Assembly: GCF_040732315.1 (NCBI RefSeq)
Contig: NZ_CP160388.1
Span: forward strand, 656,501 to 720,500
DNA length: 64,000 nucleotides
Direction of reading: 5' to 3'
Source: Oryzisolibacter sp. LB2S
GTDB taxonomy: Bacteria > Pseudomonadota > Gammaproteobacteria > Burkholderiales > Burkholderiaceae_C
A program made the position numbers and the translations under genes. The notes below the pieces were generated by a model. The model had not been told where the DNA came from, did not search any database, and was given only the letters and a program-made list of their open reading frames with translations. Below are positions 8,806-16,448 of the stretch, piece after piece. How positions within the stretch are numbered: position 1 is the first letter of the stretch; every line of letters begins with the position of its first letter.

Positions 8806-8821
8806 AGCAAGTGGTGTGCCA
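8806..8821 (-). promoter_or_regulatory. Sigma-54 (-24/-12) promoter of nrtABD
   Basis: The minus strand reads TGGCAC-ACCAC-TTGCT, an exact match to the RpoN consensus TGGCAC-N5-TTGCW. Placing the -12 C at 8807 puts +1 near 8795, the first base of ANTAR hairpin P1. NtrC-type nitrogen control is therefore expected; no NtrC site was identified with confidence upstream, where nasT ends. Confidence 0.88.
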
Positions 8822-8839
8822 GTGTTTGTCTGCCCTGAC

Positions 8840-9466
8840 TCAGCCGAGCAGATCTGCCGCGTCCAGCATGCGCTGCGCCACCTCGGCCACGCGCAGGCCG
8901 CGGTCCATGGCGGCGCGGCGCAGCCGGTCGTAGGCCTGCTGCTCGGTGATGGACTGGCGCTGCATCAGCAGGCCCTTGGCCCGGTCTATGAGCTTGCGCT
9001 CGTGCAAAGCGGTGCGTGCCTGCACCAGCTCGGTGCGCAGCGCCTGCTCATGGGCAAAGCGGGCCAGGGCCACCTCCAGGATGGGGCGTATGCGCTGCGG
9101 CGCAAGGCCGGCCACGATGTAGGCCGTGACGCCCGCGGCCATGGCGTCCTTGACATGGGTGGTGTCCTCGTCGTCGGTGAACAGCACGATGGGGCGCGGC
9201 GCCTCGCGCGTGGCCAGCACCACATGCTCGAGCGTGTCGCGTGCCTCGCTCTCGGCGTCGACGATGACCAGGTCCGGCTGCAGCGCCGTCAGATGCCCCT
9301 CCAGCAGCGAATCGGCCGGCAGCACGGCCACGAGGTTGAAGCCATGCTGCAGCAGGCCTATGCGCAGCGCGCGCGAGCGCTCGGCCTGGCGCATGGCGCG
9401 CTCGTCGGCCGGGTTGCTGGGGGCCAGGTCGGGGGCCACGACCACGATGCGAAGTTGCTCATCCAT
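8840..9466 (-). CDS. nasT: ANTAR-domain antitermination response regulator, NasT-like
   Basis: RNA-binding antiterminator for nitrate assimilation. The 208-residue protein has an N-terminal receiver-like domain (LRIVVVAPD ... LVIVDAESE, PIVLFTDDED, with the usual beta-alpha pattern but an unusual acidic pocket) and a C-terminal ANTAR domain, ALHERKLIDRAKGLLMQRQ through QAYDRLRRAAMDRGLRVAEV, with the conserved Ala-Lys-Gly-Leu-Leu-Met core. The start at 9466 (MDEQLRIVV) is where the conserved domain begins; an upstream GTG-type start is possible. It precedes nrtA, whose leader holds two ANTAR hexaloops. The partner sensor NasS is not encoded in this window. Confidence 0.88.
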   Translation of the reverse strand: MDEQLRIVVVAPDLAPSNPADERAMRQAERSRALRIGLLQHGFNLVAVLPADSLLEGHLTALQPDLVIVDAESEARDTLEHVVLATREAPRPIVLFTDDEDTTHVKDAMAAGVTAYIVAGLAPQRIRPILEVALARFAHEQALRTELVQARTALHERKLIDRAKGLLMQRQSITEQQAYDRLRRAAMDRGLRVAEVAQRMLDAADLLG

Positions 9467-9515
9467 GACATGGAGGCAAGCAAAAAATGCGCCGACACCA
9501 ACCCCGGCCAACCCC

Positions 9516-9601
9516 CGTCATCCCCGCGAATGCGGGGATCCAGGCTCCGGCACCACGCGCATGCGGCGCACCTGTGGATCCCCGCATTCGCGGGGATGAC
9601 G
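9516..9601. repeat. REP-like element: facing pair of 26-bp repeats
   Basis: A 26-bp unit starting CGTCATCCCCGCGAATGCGG at 9516-9541 is repeated as an exact reverse complement at 9576-9601, with 34 bp between. Each unit is itself a small hairpin (CCCCGC/GCGGGG). The same unit recurs at four other intergenic places in the window. Confidence 0.85.
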
Positions 9602-9700
9602 GTGCCAGGTGGGGAGGATGGCTTTGCGCGGGGATGCAGCCTCCAGGCCAGCAGCTACCGACTGCCCACTGCATGCCCCGTGGGCTTGCCTGGCCAGCGC

Positions 9701-9720
9701 CGGGCCCATGCATGGGCCCG
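9701..9720. repeat. Perfect 20-bp palindrome downstream of ruvC
   Basis: CGGGCCCATGCATGGGCCCG is its own reverse complement and lies seven bases beyond the ruvC stop codon on the minus strand. No T run follows, so it may act as a 3'-end hairpin or a protein site. The rest of the 260-bp gap between nasT and ruvC contains only the REP-like pair above. Confidence 0.6.
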
Positions 9721-9726
9721 GGAGGC

Positions 9727-10275
9727 TCAATAGCTGCGCCCGGCCTTGTACATGGCGTGCTGGCGGCGCGAGAGCTGCGCCACCTCGCCCACGCGCGCCA
9801 TGGCCGCGCCCGCATGCGCGTGGGTGATGGCCAGGCCCAGGGCGTCGGCCGCGTCGGTGCCGGGCAGGCCGGGCAGGTTGAGCAGGCGCCGCACCATCTC
9901 CTGCACCTGCGACTTGGCGGCGCGGCCATGGCCGACGACGGCCTTCTTCATCTGCAGCGCCGTGTACTCGGCCACGGGCAGGTCGGCGTTGACCAGCGCC
10001 GTGAGCGCCGCGCCGCGTGCCTGGCCCAGGAGCAGCGTGGACTGGGGGTTGACGTTGACGAACACGATCTCCACGGCGGCCGCATCGGGCCGGTAGCGCT
10101 CGGCGACCTCGCCGATGCCGTCGAACAGCACCTTGAGCCGCCCCGGCAGATCACCGAGCGCCAGCGCCGTCGTGCGTATCGTGCCGCTGGCCACATAGGC
10201 CAGGCGCTGACCATGAACATCCACCACGCCAAAGCCGGTGGTCTGCAGGCCGGGGTCGATTCCGAGGATTCTCAT
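9727..10275 (-). CDS. ruvC: Crossover junction endodeoxyribonuclease RuvC
   Basis: Resolves Holliday junctions with RuvAB during recombinational repair. The 182-residue protein starts [16 protein letters not shown] and shows the four catalytic acids at D7, E69, D141 and D144, plus the conserved [14 protein letters not shown] and [18 protein letters not shown] segments used for dimer and DNA contacts. ruvA and ruvB are not adjacent here; nasT lies downstream and a small membrane protein gene upstream on the same strand. A degenerate copy of the interspersed repeat abuts its start codon. Confidence 0.97.
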   Translation of the reverse strand: MRILGIDPGLQTTGFGVVDVHGQRLAYVASGTIRTTALALGDLPGRLKVLFDGIGEVAERYRPDAAAVEIVFVNVNPQSTLLLGQARGAALTALVNADLPVAEYTALQMKKAVVGHGRAAKSQVQEMVRRLLNLPGLPGTDAADALGLAITHAHAGAAMARVGEVAQLSRRQHAMYKAGRSY

Positions 10276-10325
10276 TGCTATCAGTTATAGAGCTGTTGGC
10301 GCTTTCTGGGTATGGGCTGTAGCGA
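10263..10325. repeat. Degenerate interspersed repeat at the ruvC start
   Basis: The reverse complement contains AAAGCGCCAACAGCTCTATAA, close to the right half of the well-preserved copies, while the left half is eroded. It covers the ruvC start and upstream region. Confidence 0.45.
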
Positions 10326-10368
10326 AATATCACTGATATTCGCGGTTGCCACGATACGCCCACCGGGC

Positions 10369-11202
10369 CTATTCGATCATCGTCACCGGGCCCAGCGCCT
10401 CCGTGCCCGGCGGCCAGCGCCGCGCGTCGCCATCCAGGATGAGCAGCCGCACCGGGTGGCGGTAGCCCGACTGGGCGCAGCGCAATGCCTGCAGCACCTG
10501 TGCCAGCGCGTCGTCAGTGAGTTCGCGGGCGATGATGAGCGTGGGCCGGCGCGGCGTGAAGGTGGCGAGCCGCTGCGGTGCTTCAGGAGCCTGCAGCAGA
10601 TGGCCGCAATCCCAGGGCTGGCGGGGGTGGCGCGCGCGCCACCACCACAGCTCATGCCATTTCACGGTGAGCTTCAGGCGCCAGGCCTGCAGGCGCGAGC
10701 GGGCGGACAGCGCGGCCAGTTCGTCGTCGCGATCCAGATGCCGTGCGAACGCATTCACCAGGTCGGCCACAGCCGTGCCGCGACCTGCGCGCAGCACGGC
10801 CACGCGCAGGCGCTCGGTCACCTCGGGCAGTTGTGCGGGCTGCCAGAACGGTGCGCGTCCGCTGCCCATGCCCGCCTGGCACCAGGATTGCAGGGCCCTC
10901 CATGTCGCATGCTGCGCCGCGTTCTGGTGCGTGCTGCCGCAACCACTCGATGGTGCGCCCGGTGGGGCCTGCAGCAGCGCGCTGTCAAAGCGTGCGATCA
11001 GGCGGGGGGCGATGTGCGCGCCCAGCCACAGGCAGGGCAGCAGGCTGGCGAGTGCATAGGGCGCGGCAGCGCTCCATGGCCCGGGCAGCAGGGCGGCGAG
11101 CAATGCGCCCAGCAGCAGGGCGGGCGGCAGTGCCACTGCGAGGCTGGCCATGGCGTTGCGCAGGCGATGTGGGCGGTGCTGCGCGGGGTTGGGTGCGTTC
11201 AT
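10369..11202 (-). CDS. Hypothetical membrane protein downstream of mtgA
   Basis: I do not recognise the family. The 277-residue protein has two adjacent hydrophobic segments near residues 18-40 and 45-62 (ALPPALLLGALLAALLPG and APYALASLLPCLWLGAHI), followed by a soluble Arg/Trp-rich region with KWHELWWWRARHPRQPWDCG and a C-terminal stretch RPTLIIARELTDDAL ... RLLILDGDARRWPPG that has an alternating beta-alpha look. It begins 15 bp after mtgA in a tightly packed minus-strand run, so a cell-envelope role is possible, but nothing in the sequence shows an activity. Confidence 0.7.
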   Translation of the reverse strand: MNAPNPAQHRPHRLRNAMASLAVALPPALLLGALLAALLPGPWSAAAPYALASLLPCLWLGAHIAPRLIARFDSALLQAPPGAPSSGCGSTHQNAAQHATWRALQSWCQAGMGSGRAPFWQPAQLPEVTERLRVAVLRAGRGTAVADLVNAFARHLDRDDELAALSARSRLQAWRLKLTVKWHELWWWRARHPRQPWDCGHLLQAPEAPQRLATFTPRRPTLIIARELTDDALAQVLQALRCAQSGYRHPVRLLILDGDARRWPPGTEALGPVTMIE

Positions 11203-11217
11203 GTCGGGCGGCGGGGG

Positions 11218-11952
11218 CTATGGCAGTTCCGCGCTGCGCATGCGCGCGAGGATGGTGCGCGTGCGCCCGGCCAGATAGGCGGAATGGGGCGTCTTCTCGA
11301 AGCGCTTGGGCGCGGGCAGCATGACGGCCAGGCGTGCGGCCTCGGCGGCCGTGAGCTGGCGCGCGCTCTTGCCGTAGTAATGCCGGGCCGCGGCCTCGGC
11401 GCCGAAGACGCCCGCGCCCCATTCCACGTTGTTGAGGTAGATCTCGAGGATGCGCTCCTTGGAAAGCAGCCGCTCGAGCAGCAGCGTGAGCACGAATTCC
11501 TGGCCCTTGCGCACGTAGTTGCGCTCGCCCGAGAGCAGCAGGTTCTTGGCCAGCTGCTGGGTGATGGTGGAGCCGCCGCGGATCCTGGGTGCGCGCTGGG
11601 GGCGCGCCGGGGCGCGCTCCTGCAGCCTCGCGGCCTGGGCCTCGGCGCGGGCGTTGCGCTCCCAGGCCTTTTCGATCGCGTCCCAGTCCACGCCGTCGTG
11701 GTTCACGAAGTTGTCGTCCTCCGAGGCGATCACGGCGCGCTTCAAGTGGTCGGAGATCTGCGCATAGGGCAGCCATTGCTGGCGCCAGCGCAGGTCGCCG
11801 CTCTGGCTGAGCTGGGCCCAGGCCTCGGAGCGCTGAAAGCTCGTGGACTGCGGGTCCAGCCAGGCCATGGCGGCGATGCGCAGCACGAAGAACAGCTGCA
11901 GCCCACCGAAGGCCAGCAGCACCAGGGCGATCCAGCGCGTCAGGGCTCGCAT
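11218..11952 (-). CDS. mtgA: Monofunctional biosynthetic peptidoglycan transglycosylase
   Basis: Polymerises lipid II glycan strands at the periplasmic face of the inner membrane. The 244-residue protein has one N-terminal anchor (WIALVLLAFGGLQLFFVL, residues about 7-24) and the family 51 glycosyltransferase domain: catalytic Glu in VIASEDDNFVNHDGVD, then GGSTITQQLAKNLLLS and the second catalytic Glu region RKGQEFVLTLLLERLLSKERILEIYLN split across the usual motifs. No transpeptidase domain follows. The start at 11952 (MRALTRW) leaves 19 bp after the aroE stop; longer upstream frames overlap aroE and are unlikely. Confidence 0.95.
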   Translation of the reverse strand: MRALTRWIALVLLAFGGLQLFFVLRIAAMAWLDPQSTSFQRSEAWAQLSQSGDLRWRQQWLPYAQISDHLKRAVIASEDDNFVNHDGVDWDAIEKAWERNARAEAQAARLQERAPARPQRAPRIRGGSTITQQLAKNLLLSGERNYVRKGQEFVLTLLLERLLSKERILEIYLNNVEWGAGVFGAEAAARHYYGKSARQLTAAEAARLAVMLPAPKRFEKTPHSAYLAGRTRTILARMRSAELP

Positions 11953-11971
11953 GGGGACGGTTTGGCGGCGG

Positions 11972-12817
11972 TCAGGCGCCGGCCGCGATGGCCGCGCGCA
12001 GCTCGCCCAGCACCTGACCCGCGGGCGGGCGCAGGCCGCGCCAGATGGCAAACGCCTCGGCCGCCTGCTGCACCAGCATGCCTAAGCCGTCGCGCGCCTG
12101 GGCGCCATGGCGCGTGGCCCAGTCCAGAAAGCCCTGGGCGGCGGGGCCGTACATCATGTCGTAGGCCAGGCTGCCCGCGCGCAGCACGCTCGCGGGCACG
12201 GGGGCGGCCGCCCCCTCGAGGCTGCTGGCCGTGGCGTTGATGATCACATCAAAATCGGCCTCTGGAGCTTGTATATCAAGCGCGAGAAGCTCTACATTTT
12301 GTAGCGATGCGAGGGCCGCGTGACTGGCCACCAGGGCCTGGGCGCGTGCGGCCGTGCGGTTGACCACGGCGATGCGCCGCGGGCGCCGCTGCAGCAGCGG
12401 GCCGAGCACGCCCGCGGCCGCGCCGCCCGCGCCGACCAGCAGCAGGTCGCGCCCGGCCAGCTGCACGCCCGCGCCCTGTTCGATGTCGGCCACCAGGCCC
12501 AGGCCGTCGGTGTTGTCGGCGTGGATGGCGCCGTCCTTGAAGCTCAGGGTGTTGGCCGCGCCGGCCAGGCGCACGCGCTCGCTGCAATGCTGGGCCAGGC
12601 GCGCAGCCTCGAGCTTGAAGGGCACGGTGATGTTGCAGCCACGCCCGCCCGCGGCGGCGAACTCGCCGAGCGCCTGGGCAAGGCCGTCCACGGGCACCAG
12701 GCGGCGCTCGTAGTGCATGGCCTCGCCCGTGAGGGCGGCAAAGCGCGCGTGTATCCAGGGCGAGCGGCTGTGGGCGATGGGGTTGCCCATCACGCAGTAG
12801 AGGTCGGGGGCGGTCAT
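11972..12817 (-). CDS. aroE: Shikimate dehydrogenase
   Basis: NADPH-dependent reduction of 3-dehydroshikimate, fourth step of aromatic amino acid synthesis. The 281-residue protein has SRSPWIH for shikimate binding, catalytic K68 in NITVPFK and D104 in NTDG, the dinucleotide motif GAGGAA near 130, and the NADP-selecting NRT (153-155) with R158. Residues 173-190 (QNVELLALDIQAPEADFD) are encoded by an interspersed repeat copy; this lies in the variable segment just before INATASS, where AroE proteins differ in length. The stop is 19 bp before mtgA and the start only 1 bp after tonB, so the genes are almost certainly co-transcribed. Elsewhere in the window aroG supplies the same pathway. Confidence 0.96.
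   Translation of the reverse strand: MTAPDLYCVMGNPIAHSRSPWIHARFAALTGEAMHYERRLVPVDGLAQALGEFAAAGGRGCNITVPFKLEAARLAQHCSERVRLAGAANTLSFKDGAIHADNTDGLGLVADIEQGAGVQLAGRDLLLVGAGGAAAGVLGPLLQRRPRRIAVVNRTAARAQALVASHAALASLQNVELLALDIQAPEADFDVIINATASSLEGAAAPVPASVLRAGSLAYDMMYGPAAQGFLDWATRHGAQARDGLGMLVQQAAEAFAIWRGLRPPAGQVLGELRAAIAAGA
12251..12300. repeat. Interspersed repeat, copy 4, inside aroE
   Basis: AAAATCGGCCTCTGGAGCTT, spacer, ATCAAGCGCGAGAAGCTCTA and CATTTT. It aligns with the copy at 57932 across both halves. Read on the minus strand it codes for AroE residues 173-190 with no stop. Confidence 0.7.
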
Positions 12818-12818
12818 C

Positions 12819-13679
12819 TCAGCGCACGGAGGTTTCCAGGGTCTGCTCGCGCGTGAACTTGAAGCGCGAGACCACGGCGATCTGGTCGGCCTTGGCGCGC
12901 ATGGCGGGGCCGAAGTGGCCGAACGGCCCGGCCGCGCGCGCGATGGCCTCGGCGCGGCGGTCGAGCAGGCGGTTGCCCGAGCCCTGCACGACCTCGGTCT
13001 CGAGCACGCGGCCGTCGTGGTTGACGGTGACGATCATGACCAGCTCGCCATAGAGCTTCTTGCCGCCCTGCTCGGGGAAGTTCTGCGTGCCCCTGTCCTC
13101 GACCTTGCGCCGGAGCGCGTCGTAGTACACGGCGTAGACCTCCTCGCGCGTGGCGGGGCTGATGTAGCGCTTGCGCGGGCGCGCGTTTTCCTCGTTGATG
13201 CGCTTTTCGATCTCGGCCAGCAGCTTGACGAGCTGGCGGCGCTTTTCGTCCTGCGCCTGGCGCTCGGTGCTCTCGCTCGCCTTGCGCAGGTCGGGCTGGG
13301 GCAGCATGGCCAGTTGCTGGCGCACCTGGGCGAGCAGCTGGGTCTGCTGCTCGAGCATCTGGTCCATCTTGCGCTGGGCCTCCTCGAGGTCGTCGCCGAT
13401 CGAGGTCAGGGCCGAGTAGGGCATGGGGCTGCTCGCACGGCCGCTCGCGGCATCGCCACCACCGGCGAGCGAGGCCTGGGCGATGGCCTGGGCCTTCTCG
13501 GGGCGTTCGCTGGTTCTGGCGTTGACCAGGATGACCTCGAGCGGCGTGTCCTCGAACACGCGGTTGAAGCGCTCGGGATCGACAAAGCGCACCGTGAGCA
13601 GCAGCGCATGGATGGCCACGGACACACCCAGGGCGATCTGCAGGGTGCTCAGGCGGCGAAGGGGGCTGGTCGGGTTCAC
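12819..13679 (-). CDS. TonB/TolA-like energy transducer
   Basis: Predicted periplasm-spanning protein that links inner-membrane energy to an outer-membrane partner. The 286-residue protein has an N-terminal anchor (ALGVSVAIHALLLTV, about 16-30), then PLEVILVNARTSERP, a charged helical middle (residues about 95-175, EEAQRKMDQMLEQQTQLLAQ and following, likely coiled coil), and a C-terminal TonB-type domain from about 185 (YGELVMIVTVNHDGRVLETE ... RLLDRRAEAIARAAGPFGHF). The coiled-coil middle rather than a Pro-rich linker makes it look partly like TolA. No exbB-exbD genes are adjacent. It sits 9 bp after the RNB gene and 1 bp before aroE. Confidence 0.85.
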   Translation of the reverse strand: MNPTSPLRRLSTLQIALGVSVAIHALLLTVRFVDPERFNRVFEDTPLEVILVNARTSERPEKAQAIAQASLAGGGDAASGRASSPMPYSALTSIGDDLEEAQRKMDQMLEQQTQLLAQVRQQLAMLPQPDLRKASESTERQAQDEKRRQLVKLLAEIEKRINEENARPRKRYISPATREEVYAVYYDALRRKVEDRGTQNFPEQGGKKLYGELVMIVTVNHDGRVLETEVVQGSGNRLLDRRAEAIARAAGPFGHFGPAMRAKADQIAVVSRFKFTREQTLETSVR

Positions 13680-13688
13680 GGCCAGCGA

Positions 13689-15770
13689 TTATCCGGGCTG
13701 GCCGGCGCCGGTTTCACTGCCCGCGCCATCGGTTTCGTTGATGTCCACCGCAATGGCGATAGGCCCGGCCACGGTGTCGTCCTCGTCCTCGTCCACGGGG
13801 CCGTCGTCGCTCGCATCGAGCGGGTCGTCCAGGCGCGCGAGCAGCGTGCCGTTCACGTCGAGCGTGATCTCGTCGATCTGGCCGAGCTTGACGCGCACGC
13901 GCGCGCCGCGCGACAGACCCTGGGCGCCGAGCACGGGCAGCACCAGCGGCAGGCTGTCGGCGCGCACCAGGAAGTCGCCGCCGGGCATGCCGTCGCGGAT
14001 GACGGTGGCGTCGATCTCGGTGATGCCGTTCTGCTCGAGGTACTTGAGCGTCCAGAAGCGCTCCATGCCGGCCTGGTAGCCGTTGTAGGCGCTGTAGGTG
14101 GCGTCAAAGCTGCTGATGATGGAGAACAGTTCGGCGTCCTTGGGCTTGAAGGGCGCGGCCAGCGCAGCGGTCTTGCCGTGGCGCGCGCAGGCGATGATCT
14201 GCCATTGGTTGACCAGGTCCACATAGCGACGCAGCGGCGAGGTGGCCCAGGTGTAGCACTTGACGCCCATGCCGGCATGCGGCAGCGCCTTGGTACTCAT
14301 GCGCACCTTGATGCCGGGCGCCAGACTCGCCTGGCTGCGGTAGATGCCGGGCACGCCGTGGTCGGCCAGCATCTGGCCCCAGTGGCTGTTGGCGACGATG
14401 GCGGCCTCGGCCACGATCAGGTCCAGCGGCGCGCCGCGCTGGCGCGTGCTGATGCGCACCGTCTCGTTGCCCGTCGGCTCGGCCTTGCCATTGCCCTCCA
14501 GGCGGAAGTTGTAGTCGGGCCGGTTGAAGCTCTCGGGCTTGCCGCGCACCTGCTCGCGCCCGGCCTTGAGCTGCTTCGCAAATCGGTACAAAAACGAGAG
14601 CTGCCAGCGCAGGTCCAGCAAGGCCTGGGGCGTGTTTTCATGCTCAATGCTGTGGTCCTGCAGCCAGGCCTCGGTGACGATGTGGTCGAGCTGGTCATGG
14701 CGCAGGTTCACGGCCACGGGCACGCGCTCCAGGCGTGTCTCGGTGGCGGTGATGGCCAGCGTGGCCTCGTCCACCGTCACGTAGAGCGAGACGGCCGGGT
14801 TCGCGCGGCCCTCGTCCAGGGTGTAGATCTGCACCACCTCGTCGGGCAGCATGGTGATCTTGTAGCCAGGCATGTAGACCGTGGACAGGCGCGCGCGCCC
14901 GAGCTTGTCCAGCTCGCCGCCGGGCTGTATCGCCAGGCCCGGCGCGGCGATGTGTATGCCCACGGTGACGACTCCCGTGCCCAGGCCGCGCACCGAGAGC
15001 GCGTCGTCGATCTCGGTGGTCTGCGAGTCGTCGATGGAATAGGCCTGCACATCGGCCAGCGGCAGATCCTCGGGCGGCTGCGGCGCGGCCAGCGGGGGAA
15101 AGCCCGTGCCCTTGGGGAAGTTCTCGAACAGAAAGCGCTTCCAGTGGAACTGGTAGGACGAGTCGATGGCGCCCGCCTCTTGCAGGAGCGCCAGCGGCGC
15201 CTTGTGCGTCTGGCGGCTGGCCTCGACCACGGCCTTGTACTCGGGCGCGTTCTTGTCGGGCTTGAACAAAATTTTGTAGAGCTGCTCGCGTATGGGCTGC
15301 GGGCAGGTGCCGGCCGCAAGCTCGGCCGCCCAGGCGTCGATCTGCGCCTGGATCTGCTTCTTCTTCTCGATGGCGGCCAGCGCCTGCTGCAGGATCTCGG
15401 CCGGGGCCTTCTTGAAGCGACCCTTGCCCGCGCGCCTGAAGTAGTGCGGCGCCTCGAACAGCGCGATCAGCATGCCGGCCTGCTCGGTCACGGGGGCGTT
15501 GGCGGAAAAATAGTCGCGCGCCAGATCGGCAAAGCCGAATTCGTCCTCGGGGGCAAATTCCCAGGCCAGCGGCAGCTCGATGGTGGCGGCGATCTCGCGC
15601 GCCTGGGCCAGCAGCTCGGCCGGGGCGGGCTTGTCGAACTTCAGCAGGATGTTGGCGGCCTTGGCCTTGACCCGCTTGCCCGAGTCGAGCTCGATCTGCG
15701 CCGAGGTCTCGGCTTCGGAGAGGATGCGGCCGGCGAGGAACTTGCCGGCGTCGTCGAACAGTGCATGCAT
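13689..15770 (-). CDS. RNB-family exoribonuclease
   Basis: Predicted 3'-to-5' exoribonuclease of the RNase II/R superfamily. The 693-residue protein has a non-standard N-terminal half without obvious cold-shock motifs, then the RNB catalytic core from about 290 with the acidic cluster DDSQTTEIDDALSV that binds the two metals, GIHIAAPGLAI, and the downstream YTWATSPLRRYVDLVNQWQI signature, ending in a short S1-like segment (RGARVRVKLGQIDEITLDV). I chose the ATG at 15770 (MHALFDDAGKF), where homology-like sequence begins; the open frame upstream overlaps yqiA. It belongs to the yqiA-to-hypothetical run. It is neither canonical rnb nor rnr, so I give no symbol. Confidence 0.9.
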   Translation of the reverse strand: MHALFDDAGKFLAGRILSEAETSAQIELDSGKRVKAKAANILLKFDKPAPAELLAQAREIAATIELPLAWEFAPEDEFGFADLARDYFSANAPVTEQAGMLIALFEAPHYFRRAGKGRFKKAPAEILQQALAAIEKKKQIQAQIDAWAAELAAGTCPQPIREQLYKILFKPDKNAPEYKAVVEASRQTHKAPLALLQEAGAIDSSYQFHWKRFLFENFPKGTGFPPLAAPQPPEDLPLADVQAYSIDDSQTTEIDDALSVRGLGTGVVTVGIHIAAPGLAIQPGGELDKLGRARLSTVYMPGYKITMLPDEVVQIYTLDEGRANPAVSLYVTVDEATLAITATETRLERVPVAVNLRHDQLDHIVTEAWLQDHSIEHENTPQALLDLRWQLSFLYRFAKQLKAGREQVRGKPESFNRPDYNFRLEGNGKAEPTGNETVRISTRQRGAPLDLIVAEAAIVANSHWGQMLADHGVPGIYRSQASLAPGIKVRMSTKALPHAGMGVKCYTWATSPLRRYVDLVNQWQIIACARHGKTAALAAPFKPKDAELFSIISSFDATYSAYNGYQAGMERFWTLKYLEQNGITEIDATVIRDGMPGGDFLVRADSLPLVLPVLGAQGLSRGARVRVKLGQIDEITLDVNGTLLARLDDPLDASDDGPVDEDEDDTVAGPIAIAVDINETDGAGSETGAGQPG

Positions 15771-15825
15771 AGGGGCGGGATTTTCCCATGCCGTGCCGCG
15801 ACGCCGGCCACACGCGGGCGGTGGG

Positions 15826-16413
15826 TCAGACCAAGTGGCAAAAATCCAGCGTTGCCTGCAGATGCTGCGCAAAGTCGCTCAGCGCATGGTCGCCACCCGG
15901 CAGCACGCGCTGCGTGGCGCGGGGATAGCGGGCCACCATCTCACGCCAGTCCAGCAGCTCGTCGCCCTGGGCGGCGATGAGCAGTTCGGGGCCGGCGGGG
16001 GGCAGGTGGCTCACGTCCAGCGCCCTGAGTTCGTCGATGTATTCGGGGCGGAAGAAGAAGCGTTCCTCGGGGTCGTGCCAGGCCGTCTGCTCGCCGATGT
16101 GGCGCGCCAGGTCGCGCGCCGGGTGGATGGCGGGGTTGAGCAGCACGCTGGGGCAGCGCGTCTGGTGTGCCACCCAGCTCGCGTAGTAGCCGCCCAGCGA
16201 CGAGCCGATCACCGCCATGGCGCTGCTCCGGGGCCAGTGGGCGATGCCGTCCTGCACCAGCGCCATGGCCTCGCGCGGCGAGGGGGGCAGCTGCGGGCAC
16301 CAGAAGAACAGGTCGGGGTGGTGGCGCGCGACATGGTCGGCCACCAGGCGTGCCTTGGTGGACTGGGGCGAGGAGCGAAAGCCGTGCAGGTAGAGCAGGT
16401 GGGTGGCGGGCAT
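15826..16413 (-). CDS. yqiA: YqiA-type esterase (alpha/beta hydrolase)
   Basis: Small cytoplasmic esterase of the UPF0227/YqiA family. The 195-residue protein begins LLYLHGFRSSPQSTKA, has the nucleophile motif GSSLGGYYA around residue 72, an acid in GDELLDW, and the catalytic histidine in GGDHALSDF near the C-terminus. The true substrate of this family in cells is not settled. It starts 35 bp from the divergently transcribed rodA and probably heads the six-gene minus-strand run, with the RNB gene 55 bp downstream. Confidence 0.9.
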   Translation of the reverse strand: MPATHLLYLHGFRSSPQSTKARLVADHVARHHPDLFFWCPQLPPSPREAMALVQDGIAHWPRSSAMAVIGSSLGGYYASWVAHQTRCPSVLLNPAIHPARDLARHIGEQTAWHDPEERFFFRPEYIDELRALDVSHLPPAGPELLIAAQGDELLDWREMVARYPRATQRVLPGGDHALSDFAQHLQATLDFCHLV

Positions 16414-16425
16414 GGGGGGATTATC

Positions 16426-16445
16426 GGGCGCTGGATAATGGCGCC
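16426..16445. promoter_or_regulatory. Possible divergent promoter between yqiA and rodA
   Basis: The 35-bp gap holds ATTATC and GATAAT as an inverted pair separated by eight bases. Each strand therefore offers a GATAAT -10 box close to its own start codon, which would make both messages nearly leaderless. No convincing -35 boxes are visible; position approximate. Confidence 0.35.
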
Positions 16446-16448
16446 CCC

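Noticed and set aside
9603..9726. Short coding frames in the gap between nasT and ruvC
   Set aside because: They consist of REP-like sequence read in several frames, without a ribosome binding site.
12915..15980. Long plus-strand open frame opposite tonB-like and RNB genes
   Set aside because: Same shadow effect; the minus strand encodes proteins with clear catalytic motifs.
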